This document shows positions 29,494 to 40,400 of a DNA stretch of 64,000 bases, piece after piece. Source of the DNA: Pyrenopolyporus hunteri (taxonomy: Eukaryota; Ascomycota; Sordariomycetes; Xylariales; Hypoxylaceae); assembly GCA_902806595.1 (NCBI GenBank), contig CADCXC010000035.1, forward strand, positions 434,001 through 498,000, written 5' to 3'. The notes beneath the pieces are model-generated. The model did no database searches. It saw nothing but the letters and a program-made list of their open reading frames with translations, and had not been told where the DNA came from. The position numbers and the translations under genes were made by a program. Each line of letters opens with the position of its first letter. Within the stretch, counting starts at the first letter, position 1.

Positions 29494-30212
29494 TCTGGAA
29501 AACTGTCCCGATGACGGCGAAACTGAATGGCGGGGGTAAGATGACACTGATTCTATTTGCAAACCCGGGAAAATATTCGCGAGACTTTTTCGTTTACCTC
29601 CCTAGGAGAGAATGGATTGCGAATATCTATGATAAAAGAGTAGGTGGGCGATGACTTCCGTACATGAAATATTTGTTCAATCGTCCATTCAGATGGGTAG
29701 GTCCTATGATAACAAGTCTATTATTCCTAGATTTCAGTGGAAGGAATGAATCTTAATACTTTCCACGTGGAACAAATGCTGAAGGGTAAGAACATCAATG
29801 GTGCAGGATCGAACGATATCTAAAGAGAGATGACATACGGAAAGCTATATTCTACAGGAAGTGGGAACCATGAAGTAGCCGAGACATGATATTTAACTTT
29901 AAATTTGTCGATGTTCTCTAGCTTCGGATGTTGCTTCTGGTATATTGTTACGGTTCGGCGTCTCGCCGCCGACGGTAAGTTATTTAATTAAAAGCGTTAA
30001 AACCTATTATTTGTCGAATAATAAAACTGTATTATACATGATATTACTATTTTTTTATATTTAATTCGCTCCTATATATCGTTGAAAAGTTTAAAAAAAA
30101 ACAATATAGTTTAATCATATTTACATATTATTATGAACGGTGGGCTTTACTTATGGTATATACACGCCCCATTCGTCCTCCTCGATCATATAATTGTAAT
30201 ATACACCTTTCT
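29494..30212. other. Intergenic region, increasingly AT-rich to the right
   Basis: Fic promoter on the left and 3' flank of the BTB gene on the right. A conspicuously AT-rich stretch lies at about 29,970-30,130. No gene seen. Confidence 0.5.
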
Positions 30213-31133
30213 TTAGGAATCTAAATGCCATATTATATCCCGGGGAATCTCCCACCATGAATCACTATCGACGCCGTGAATGAATTCACAAAGAACGTAT
30301 TCGTGGAAGTCCGGGACCCTCCTCCTGCACAACCTTTGGAAGGCATGGTTGCAGAAAATCTCATAATTCTGTGTGGTTATGCACCTTCTGAACGCACGAA
30401 TGGTCACATTGTCGTCGCACTCGTATGCTTTTTGAACGCCTTCAAAGAAGCAGGAAAACGTTGTTCTAAAGTAATCTTCTTGTTCTGTATACGTCGTGTT
30501 TTTGACATCGGACAACGCGGTGTCGACCATGGTCCGTAGGGAGATGTCGAGGGAGTGCTGGATTTGACTTTGTAGGTCGTCCAAGCAGAAATAATCGGCG
30601 ATAAGGGAGAGATCGATGTACATGTCAACGCCTGGAACTTCATCGAAAACGTAGCTAAGATCTATAATTGACGGTCAGTATTAGGACATAGCTAGATCAC
30701 ATTCATGAGAAGAGTACTCCCGTACCTTGTGTGTATATCCAGGTGATGACCCAGTCCACATGGGTGGGTTCTTGTTCCTGGATTACCACTTCGCCGGTCT
30801 TCGCCTCCTGCCAGTAGCGGTAAGTAGCGGTAAGTATCGCGGATGCCCGACGATCTCTATCTCGAGGGAGCCACTCACTTCAAATCGACCGCAGAAGGCC
30901 TTCTTGAACCACGCCGAGCGATTGGCAAGTATCATCTTGTGGACTTTCCAGACGCGGTTGCCGCATTTGATGGTGGCGTCCTTGGACAGGTCGACCTTTA
31001 GCATCCTGTAAATTTAAGTGATTGCGTCAGTAACAGAGTGTTGATGTTTCCCTGAGTGCGAGACTTACTTCATGCCATCTTCCGCAAGTGACAGCGACGA
31101 TGCTGGTTTGCTTCCTGTGGTCAATTGTTCCAT
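30213..31133 (-). CDS. BTB/POZ domain protein, 240 aa
   Basis: Reverse strand, four exons: 31133-31069, 31005-30879, 30807-30726 and 30661-30213. Introns are 63, 71 and 64 nt, all GT-AG. Splicing joins 241 codons without a stop to TAA at 30215-30213. Residues about 22-125 form a fungal BTB/POZ domain: VDLSKDATIKCGNRVWKVHK, SAWFKKAFCGRFE | EAKTGEV, EPTHVDWVITWIYTQ, then VDMYIDLSLIADYFCLDDL. The remaining C-terminal half is helical and resembles the tail of the short BTB proteins that are expanded in Sordariomycetes. These may be adaptors for Cul3 ligases or other protein assemblies; the function of this group is mostly unknown. Intron 2 contains a 10-bp direct duplication (TAGCGGTAAG). Retaining that intron gives a premature stop. 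Confidence 0.82.
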
Positions 31134-31574
31134 CCTGGATGTAGAAATGTATTAGTTACTGCGTCCTTATACAAGCAAATATTAGAAATCCATTCTAAAC
31201 GAATGAGAACACTATCGTCGGCCCACGGCGACATTACTACGTACCTGTATTAGCCTAGAGTCGGTTTTTTGTCAAATTTGAAATATGAAAAAGGATTTCG
31301 TGTTGTCCTGGGGAGAAATTCTAGAAACCAGAGATGAACTTTCGTAAATGCTACGGAGAAGGAAAGAAGAAGAAATAAGCCATAGCACGAAGAGCTGGAC
31401 GAATGAATGCACACCGTGCGGGAAGGCGAAGCCGTCCCCAATCACGTCGTCGGTTGCCCGGCGCCGTGATGGGCGCAAACCCGGAAGGCACGGACGACTG
31501 TAGGAACCGCATTGAGTAGGCCGGTATGCTTAGGTATCGCCCGGGGAGCGGAACATACGCCGCGAATACACGTC
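31134..31574. other. Intergenic region
   Basis: Upstream of the BTB gene. Overlapping frames at 31250-31478 have no recognisable protein features. Confidence 0.45.
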
Positions 31575-31737
31575 CTAGAACATCACTAACTCGAAGAAGA
31601 AGAGGCTGTCCTTGTTAACCGCGACCATGGGCCGCAGGTAGCGTTCTCCATAGCAGGAATAATCTATATAGAAACCCTCTATATCTACACAGGAAAACCA
31701 TTGGTGGTCTTTTAATATTCCGGATCTGCCAGCCAGG
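31575..31737 (-). pseudogene. Truncated C-terminal gene remnant at the edge of the AT-rich block
   Basis: A reverse-strand frame without ATG runs out of the AT-rich boundary (about 31737) to TAG at 31577-31575. It reads like a real protein end: GILKDHQWFSCVDIEGFY, IDYSCYGERYLRPMVAV, NKDSLFFFELVMF. Aromatic and charged residues alternate as in a folded domain, and base composition is normal. The rest of the gene should lie to the right, where only mutated retroelement DNA exists, so it appears cut off by the insertion or erased by RIP. A TGTGTAG at about 31688-31694 could alternatively be a 3' splice site, which would shorten the exon. Family not recognised. Confidence 0.5.
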
Positions 31738-31798
31738 TTGTAAATATATGAAAAGTGTTAATATGCCATTTTACTTTTATCCATCGCGTAAATATATG

Positions 31799-32088
31799 TA
31801 ATAAAAGCTTTTAATAAAAGGTTTAAACTATATTAAATTTATTTAATAATTTTTCTTAATTTTAAAAATTATAATTTTTTTTTAACGAAAATAAAAATTT
31901 TTAGGTATAAAAAATTATTTTAAATCGATATTAAAAATATTTTAACCGTTCGATAAATTTATTAATTATAAATATATATATTATAAAAATTATTAAGTTA
32001 TTTTTTTATTAATAAATAATTTATAATTATTTTTTATTATTTAAAATTTATATTATTTTCGTATAAAATTTTAATACGTATAATATTA
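31799..32088. repeat. Left LTR of the RIP-mutated element
   Basis: Begins TAATAAAAG, consistent with a mutated TG terminus, exactly where composition drops from normal to AT-rich. It matches 39282-39573, including the shared stretches TAACGAAAATAAAAA and TTTTCGTATAAAATTTTAAT. The right end is approximate. Confidence 0.75.
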
Positions 32089-35000
32089 TTTTTTTTTTTT
32101 TAAATTTATTTCGAAACGTTAAATTCGTAAAATATATAAATACGTAAATCGTTAAATTTATCGAAATATTATTAATAAAAAATCTTAATTAAATTTTTAA
32201 TTTCGTTGTTAAAAAAATAATCGTAAGATTTTTACGTTTAATATTTTTTATTAAATTATTTTTTTTATTTAATAAAATATTTAATATTTTTTTTTATTTT
32301 TAAAAAATTTTACACGTTATTTATTTAATAATTTTTCGATTTTATCGAATTTACTTTTCGTAAAACTTAATTAAAATCGAAAAGTTTTCGATTATTAATA
32401 CGGTAAAATTCGATGAAAAAAACATAAAAAATATTATAAATTTTTTAAAATTTAAAAAAAATTAATCGTATCGTTATAAAAAAATTACTTTTTATACTTT
32501 AAAAAAATTTAATATTTTTTTATTTAATTTTTTCGCTAACTTTTTAATTTTAATATATTTCGTATTTAACATTATTAATTATTCGATTTTATATTTAAGA
32601 TTTTTTCGTTTTTTTTTATTTATTTATTTTTTTATTTTAAGTCGATTTTTTTAAAAGTTATTTTTAATTTTTTTATAAATTTAAATTATTTAATAAAAAT
32701 AAAATCGATTTTTTAAATTATATAATTTTTTTATAAATAAATTATATATAATAAAATAATAATTATAATTAACGTAAAATAAAAATATTTAAATAAAAAA
32801 AATAACGTTATTATAAATAAATTTAATTATAAATAATAAGTTTTTTTAATTAAATATTTCGTAATTAATAAACGCACGTAAATAAACTTTAAAAATTTAA
32901 TTTAATTTTTCGATTTAATTATTAATTTAAAAGTAAAACGTAATATTTATACGAGGTTTAATTTTTATTAATTTAAAAAAATTTTTCTATAAATAATTTA
33001 TAAATTTAAAATTTTTATTAAAAATAATATCGAAAAATATATTATATAATCATTAATAAATTTTAACGAAAATTTTAATAAAATTTTTTATTTTTTTTCG
33101 TTTATTTTTAAAAGTATAAAATATATTATTTTAATGAAAAAATTTATTATAATTTATATAAAATTATAACCGTTCGAAAGTAAAAAATTAATAATAAAAT
33201 TTATTATAATAATATTTTAAAAAATATAATATAATTTTATAAATTATAAAATATTTAAAAAAACGTATTTCGAAGTTTTATTACGTTAATATTTTAAATA
33301 ATTTCGTATATATTTCCGTATAATAAATTTTATATTTAATTATTAAAAATTATACGTAATAAATTTTAAAGTTTTATTTATATTTATATAATTAATTACT
33401 TTAATATTATATTTTAAATTAATTATTATATTTCGTAAAATTATTAAAATTTATAATTTTCTTTTTTTATATAATATATTTTTTTATATAATTATATTTT
33501 TTTTTAATTTCTTAAAATAATTTTCATAATTTTCGTTTTTATTAACGACTTTTTTAATTTAAATTACGAAATCCGCTATTTATTTAAATATAAAAATATT
33601 TATAAAACGTAAAAAAAATATATATTATCGTTAAAATCGTAATTAATTTAAATTTTTTAAAATATAAAAAATGTTTTTTTTTTTAAAATCGATATAATAA
33701 GTTAATTTTTAATTTTTTTTTTAAATTAATATTAAAATAATTTAAATAAAATATCGATTTTTTCGTTTTATTTTTCGAACGATAATTTATAATAAAATTA
33801 TAAAAAAATAAAAATTATATTTATTTAATTTATTTTTTATTTAATATTTTAATAATAATAAAATATATTAAATTTTAATAATTAAAATAAATTTTTATTT
33901 TATATTATATTTTTTTTAAATATTATCGCTATTTATTAAAAAAATCTATAATAATTAATAATTAATAATTTTTTATCGTATATTTTATAATTTATTTTAA
34001 TTAAAAAAATTTTTAAAAATAAAAAATATATAAATGTAATTTATTATTTTATTTTTTTAAGAAAAAATTATATTTAATATATAATTTAAAATATCGATTT
34101 TTATAAAAATTTAATAAAAAAAATTAAAATAAATAAAAATAAAAGTCGTAATAAATTTATATTTTAATTTTTTAAAAATTATATTTATTTATAATATTTA
34201 TTCTTAATTTTTTTTATTTTTTTTATTTATAAAAGTAATTAATTTTATAATAAATAAATAATTTTTTATAAATTTTTAATAAAAATTAATAAAATCGATA
34301 AATTATTACGATTTTTTTAAAATTTTAAAAGTTTTTTATAATAATATATATTTTATTTTATTAAATAATATAAAAATTTTAAATAAATTTATAATATAAT
34401 TTAAATATTTAATTTTATAAATAAATTAAAAATATTTTTTTAAATTTATTATTAAATAATTATCGATAAAATATTAAAATATTTTTTTAATTAATTAATT
34501 ATAAATTTTTTTAATATTAATATAAATAAAAAAATTATCGATGTAAATTAAAAGTTTATTATTAATTATATCTCGAAAAAAATTATTTATTATAATTTAA
34601 AAAATGGTTAAAATGTTAATAAATTTAAATAATATAATTAAATATTCGAAAAATTCGTATTTATAGCGAAAAGTTATTTTTTATTCGTTATTTTTTTAAT
34701 ATATATTAAATTAAACTCGAATTTAAAATTAATTTTAATATATTATTAAATTATTTTAAATTAATTTTAAAGTTTCGTAATAAAAAATAAAAAATATTTA
34801 ATAAATATTATAATAATATTAAATTTTTTATAATCGATAATAAAACGTAAAAAATTATTAAAATTTTTTTTATTTACGAATATTATAAAAATAACGTAAA
34901 ATAAAATAAATTTTCGAATTTTTTCGTTATTTAATATTTTTTTTAACTAAAATTTTAAAATTTTAAATTTTTATTTATTTATAACGTATAAAAGTTTTTA

Positions 35001-37372
35001 CGAAAAAATTTTACTTTCGATAAAATCGATTATATAATTTTACGATTAATAATTAAAAAATCTTTATTTTACGATTTTTATTATAATAAAAATAAAATTT
35101 TTAAATTTCGAGGGAATAAATTTTATTATTTTTTTTTTATTTATTTACGTTAAAAAAAATACGAAAGCGATAGATTTTTTTATTTAAAATATTTTATTAA
35201 TATAATTTTTTCGATAATAATTTAATAAAAATTTAATTTTATTTAAATTTACGAAGAAATTTTTTAATAAATATTAAAATAATTATTAATATAATAATAT
35301 AATATCGTAATTAAATGTTATAATAATAACTTCGAAATTTAATCGAATAAAATAATTTTTTTAATATCGAAAAATAACGAATTCGATGTAATATTTTTTT
35401 TTAAAAAAAAATTAAATTATTTTATATTATTATAAATTTAAATATTATTTATTTAATTAAAAATAATTTTTAAATTCGTATTTTAATTATTAATATTATA
35501 AATATATTTACTTTTAAATTTAAAAAAAATTATAACTTTATATTTTTTATTATTATATATAAAAATTATAATTATAAAAAATTTAAGGTCGGATTTTAAT
35601 TCGAAAATATATATTTTTTTACGATTTATTATTTATATTTATTTATTGTTTTATTATATAAATGTAAATTAAAATATTTAAATTCGATTTTAAAATTCGA
35701 CGTAATATAATATTAAAATTTATTGAAAATTCGAATCGAATTTATTAATTTTAAAAATTTAAAATTTTTAAATATTCGTTAAAACCGTAGTTATTTTAAT
35801 TTTTTTTACGGCCGGTAAAAAAAATATTTTATTTTTCGTACGAATTTTTTTTACGGTGAAAATTTTTTTAAAAAATATTAATAAATTTTTATTATCGACG
35901 TTTTTTTTTAACGAAATAAACGAGAATTTAATAATTATTTTTATTATATCGTTAATAAATTACGTTATTTTTTCGTCGTTTATCGATAATAATTTAATTT
36001 ATTTTTTTTAATACGTTTTAATTAATAATTTATTTTTTATTTTTAAATTTTAACTTAAATTTATTATCGTTTTTAAAGCGATTTTATATTTTTAAAAATC
36101 GATCGAAATTTAAATTAAAACGAATTTTTTTTTTACGAAAATAATAATTCGATATCGAATATTTTTATATCGAAACGAATTCGTTTTTTATTAAAAACTT
36201 TAAATTTATTATTATATTTTTATATATATATTCGATTTTTTCGATAATATTAATAAAATTTATATCGTTTTCGAAAAATTTTTCGAATCGAAAATATATT
36301 AATTTAATAATTTTATTTAATAAAATTTAAATAATTAAAATTTAATAAATAATATTAAATTAATTTATTATATTATTAAAGTTTATAAATTTAATTAAAT
36401 AAATTAAAATATTTTTTTTATATTTAAAAATTTTTATAATTTAAATATTACGATATTTTTTTAATAAATTTTTAAATTTTAAACGTATAATTTTTTTATA
36501 AATAAATTATACGTTTTATAAATATATACATTTAATTAAAGTAAATTATTATTAATGTTATTATTAAATTTTATTTATTAATAACGATTTTATTTAATTA
36601 ATACGTATAATATTATTAATAAAATTTTTAATATAAATTTTTAAATAAAATTTTATTTTAATTTATTATAATTTAAATTTTAATAAATTTTTATTATCGT
36701 AAATAATAAATTTATTAAAATGAATTAAAATAATCGTAATAATAACGAAAATTAATATATATTTCGAAAAAAATTAAAATAGTTTTAAATTTTTTTTTTC
36801 GAAATTTTAACGCGAAAATTTATTTAAACCATTAAAATTTAACGGTAAAAGTTTTTACGGTGGTTTTTTAAAAAAGCTTTCGAAATTTCTTTCGTTATTA
36901 TTTTTATTTAAATTTTCGAAATTTTTTAAAATTATTTTATTTTTTTTTAAAAAACGCGTTTTTATTTTTTTAAATATTATAAAATTAATTTTAATTAAAA
37001 TTTATTCGTATTAATATATTTCGATTTTTTAATTTTTTTTAATATATATTATTATTAAATTAATTTATAATAATTTTTTTAAAATTTTAATAATTTATTT
37101 AAAAAATATATAATATATTTTAAAATTAAAATATTTAAATAATAAATTTCGAATAAAAAAAATATATATAAAAATTATAAATCGACGATTTTAAAAATTT
37201 TATAAAAAAAATTCGATAACGGTTTTTTTTTTATATTTTTAATTATTAAATTTATATTTAAAAGTTAATTTTTAATTTATTTAATAATAAATTTAATAAT
37301 AATTTAAATAATAAATATTTTAAATTTTTTTATTTATAAACGAATTTTTTCGTCGAATTATTAAAAGTTTAT

Positions 37373-38167
37373 ATATTTTTTAATTAAAAAGATTAATATC
37401 CGTATTATTTATTTTTAATATCGAATTTTATTCGCATTATTAATATAAAAAATATATTTTTTATTTCTTATTCGACCCTATTAACGGATTCCCATATAAA
37501 AATATAATAAATTAAATAATTTTTTCGAAAACGAATACGTTTTTTAATTAAATTTTTTATATATATTAAATTATTAATTACTCCCTTATATTTTACTATA
37601 TATTTTATTATATCTTATTTATTTTAAAAATAAAAAATATAAAAAATAAATCGTTAATTTCGCGTTAATTAAACCTTTTTAATAGTATAAATTTTATATC
37701 GATATATATTTTATTTTAAAAATTATTTAAATATATATTTAATTTTATACGGATGTTAAAAATATAAATATTAATTCGAAGTGGTTATATAATCCCTTTT
37801 TACGGTTATATACCTTTTAATATATATATAAATTTAATTTTATATTTAAATAATTTTTAATATAGGGTATATATCGATATAAAACTTATACCATTAAAAA
37901 AGTTTAATTAACGCGAAATTAACGATTTATTTTTTATATTTTATATTTTTAAAATAAATAAAATATAATAAAATATATAATAAAATATATAATAGAAATT
38001 AAATTAATTAAAAAAACGTATAAAATGTATATTATATATTAATACGATTATATATAAATTTATATATAGGGTTATTAAATAAAATATATATTTTAATATA
38101 TTAATAATGCGAATAAAACCCGATATTAAAAATAAATAATGTAGATATTAACGTTTTTAATTAAAAG
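37373..38167. repeat. Nested inverted-repeat (palindromic) element
   Basis: The left arm (about 37373-37765) reappears in reverse complement in the right arm (about 37800-38167). The clearest match is the 60-base block starting TAAATCGTTAATTTCGCG near 37648, mirrored at about 37870-37929. A second match surrounds TATTCGCATTATTAATAT near 37430 and 38110. A 35-base centre (around TTCGAAGTGG) is unpaired, and the left arm has an insertion of about 45 bases. It retains non-CpG cytosines (ACCCTATT, CTCCCTTA) that the surrounding DNA has lost. Confidence 0.75.
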
Positions 38168-39281
38168 TTAATTAATTTATAATTTTTTTTTTTTAATTTA
38201 AAAATCGAAACGATTTTATATAATTATTTATAAAATTTAACTTTATTAAAATTAAATAAAACGATTTTTTTATTATTTAATTTAAATTTATAATTTTATA
38301 ATTATTTTTTTTTAATTTATTATTATTTAATAAATTTAACGATCGTAATTTATATTTTTTTTAAAAATATTTAATTATTTTTAATTATTCGTTATTAAAA
38401 TTTAATAATTTATTATTTTATAATTTTTACGTTTATTTTTTATATTATAATAATTATTTCGTAAATTTTTTAAAAATATTAATAATAATTTATTAATTAT
38501 TATTAATTTTTACGATATTAATTATTTATTAAAATAACGAAATTTTTTAAAATATTATAAATTTTATTTATTTAATTATATAAATAAATAAATTATTCGA
38601 ATAAATTTAAAATTATTATATCGATAATTTTAATTTTCGAAATTTTTTTTATTATTAAATTATAACTTTAAAAATAATATAATATAAAAAATTAATTTTC
38701 GTATATATAAAGTTTTTTTATAATAATAAATTTAAAAAAAAAATTCGAAAATATTAAAACGTATTAAAAATTTCGTTTTTCGACGATTATAAATATAAAG
38801 TTTATAAAAATATAATATAAATCGAAAGGAAATTATTAATTTAATTTAAATGTCGAATTATTCGAATAAATATATAAATTTTCGCGAAAAAAATATTTTT
38901 TTTTCGAAATAATTTATTATAATTTTTTCGAAATTTATTTAAAATTATATAATAAAAATATTCGTAAATAACGATATAAATTTATAAATAATAAAGTAAA
39001 AATTATTTAAAAAAATAACCGGTTTTTTATTTAAAATTTTTTATTTTAACGAAATTTTTTATAAAATAATTATTATCGTAACTTCGATATAAATACGTCG
39101 TTTCGTTAAAAAAATAAATAATAACGATTACGATATATTTTAAAAATTATTCGAAATCGAAAAAATAAAAATCGTTATAAATTATTAATTTAAAATATTA
39201 ATAAAATATAATAAATAAAAGTAATTTCGTTAAATATATATTATATTCGAAAATATATTTTTTTTAAAAAAAATTATTTTA

Positions 39282-39573
39282 TAATAAAAGTTTTTAATAA
39301 AAAGTTAAATTATATTAAATTTATTTAATAATTTTTTTTAATTTTAAAAATTATAATTTTTTTTTTAACGAAAATAAAAAAATTTTAAATATAAAAAATT
39401 ACTTTAAATCGATATCGAAAATATTTTAATTATTTAATAAATTTATTAATTATAAATATATATATTATAAAAATTATTAAATTATTTTTTTTATTAATAA
39501 ATAATTTATAATTATTTTTTATTATTTAAAATTTATATTATTTTCGTATAAAATTTTAATATATATAATAATA
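39282..39573. repeat. Right LTR of the RIP-mutated element
   Basis: Direct copy of 31799-32088. The differences are almost all transitions, some more advanced in one copy and some in the other, so both copies were mutated after insertion. Confidence 0.75.
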
Positions 39574-40113
39574 TATTAAAATTTTCGATTTAATCGATAT
39601 TTCGATTATTAATTAAAAAAAAAATCGATAAAAAATTTTACGAATATTATATTTATATTATTTAAAAATTTATTTTAATATATAATTTTAATAAATTATT
39701 ATTTTTAAAATAAAATTTTTTTTCGTTTTTTATATAATAAATATTTAAATATAAATATAATTTATAAAATACGTTATAAAATTATAAATCGTTTATACGT
39801 AACTCGCGCACTTCTAATAACATTTATATACTTAATATATATATAAGCTATATTTACAAACTTTAAATATCATTATATAAACGCTTATACGCATACAATC
39901 CAAGCATTTTCTATGCGATAAAATGCGACTCGATGTTAAAAATGCGGCTTTAAAAGCTGCGTCGGTGGAGATGGTGTGGGACCTCAGCCGCAAGCGCCAC
40001 ATCTTGGCATGATCGACGTCTCCACTCGCTCCAGGAACCCCAATTCGGAGTTACGTCATAGCCCCCTCCGGTCCCTGAGCTTTCGCAGCCCCACGTCGTA
40101 CGAGGCTGACTGG

Positions 40114-40154
<41 letters not shown>

Positions 40155-40400
40155 CTTTGTTTCCTTTCCTTTTTCCTTTATCGCGGGACATAAGAAATTC
40201 CGCCTACGAAAAGCCGTAACGCATTAACTACCTACAAATTCTTAGGTATTCAACGCTGCTGCCGCCGCTGACGAGCCGGACAGCGCGCAATTAAGCTATC
40301 TGCGACCGCTCGAACCACCAATGGCTCCTCGCGCACGATGATAAACCCCGTCGCAGCGAACCGATCCCCCAAGGCGCCGTAAACCCCGGACCCGACAACC
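39574..40400. other. AT-rich flank grading into the mtg1 promoter, with a poly-T run
   Basis: 39574-39790 is as AT-rich and CpG-limited as the element but lies beyond the right LTR. It becomes normal over 39790-39960. A run of 38 T lies at 40117-40154. The rest is GC-balanced promoter sequence for the GTPase gene. No gene recognised. Confidence 0.55.
40117..40154. repeat. Poly(T) homopolymer, 38 nt
   Basis: Uninterrupted T run, followed by a pyrimidine-rich tail. It could be a promoter pyrimidine tract or, read on the other strand, the poly(A) tail of a short retroposon; no element body or target duplication was recognised. Length may be affected by sequencing. Confidence 0.85.

Larger units (their letters stand above)
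31799..39573. mobile_element. Degenerate LTR retrotransposon, heavily RIP-mutated
   Basis: About 7.8 kb of extremely AT-rich sequence bounded by two near-identical direct repeats (about 31799-32088 and 39282-39573) that match by eye along their whole length, as LTRs do. Differences between the copies are mostly C/T and G/A transitions (for example ACCG in the left copy against ATTA in the right), the RIP signature. Stops are dense in all frames, so no gag/pol domain can be read and superfamily and orientation cannot be assigned. Nearly all surviving cytosines are in CpG; in 32101-32280 I count 10 cytosines, 9 followed by G. A nested inverted-repeat element occupies about 37373-38167. An A-rich run just before the right repeat might be a polypurine tract. 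Confidence 0.8.

Noticed and set aside
31800..39960. Short frames inside the AT-rich block
   Set aside because: Stops are dense in all frames and composition is dictated by mutation; none resembles a protein.
39830..40012. Reverse-strand frame starting MWRLRLRSH as the missing front half of the gene remnant at 31575-31737
   Set aside because: It quickly runs into AT-rich sequence and a stop, and shows no similarity in style to the remnant; no evidence the two belong together.
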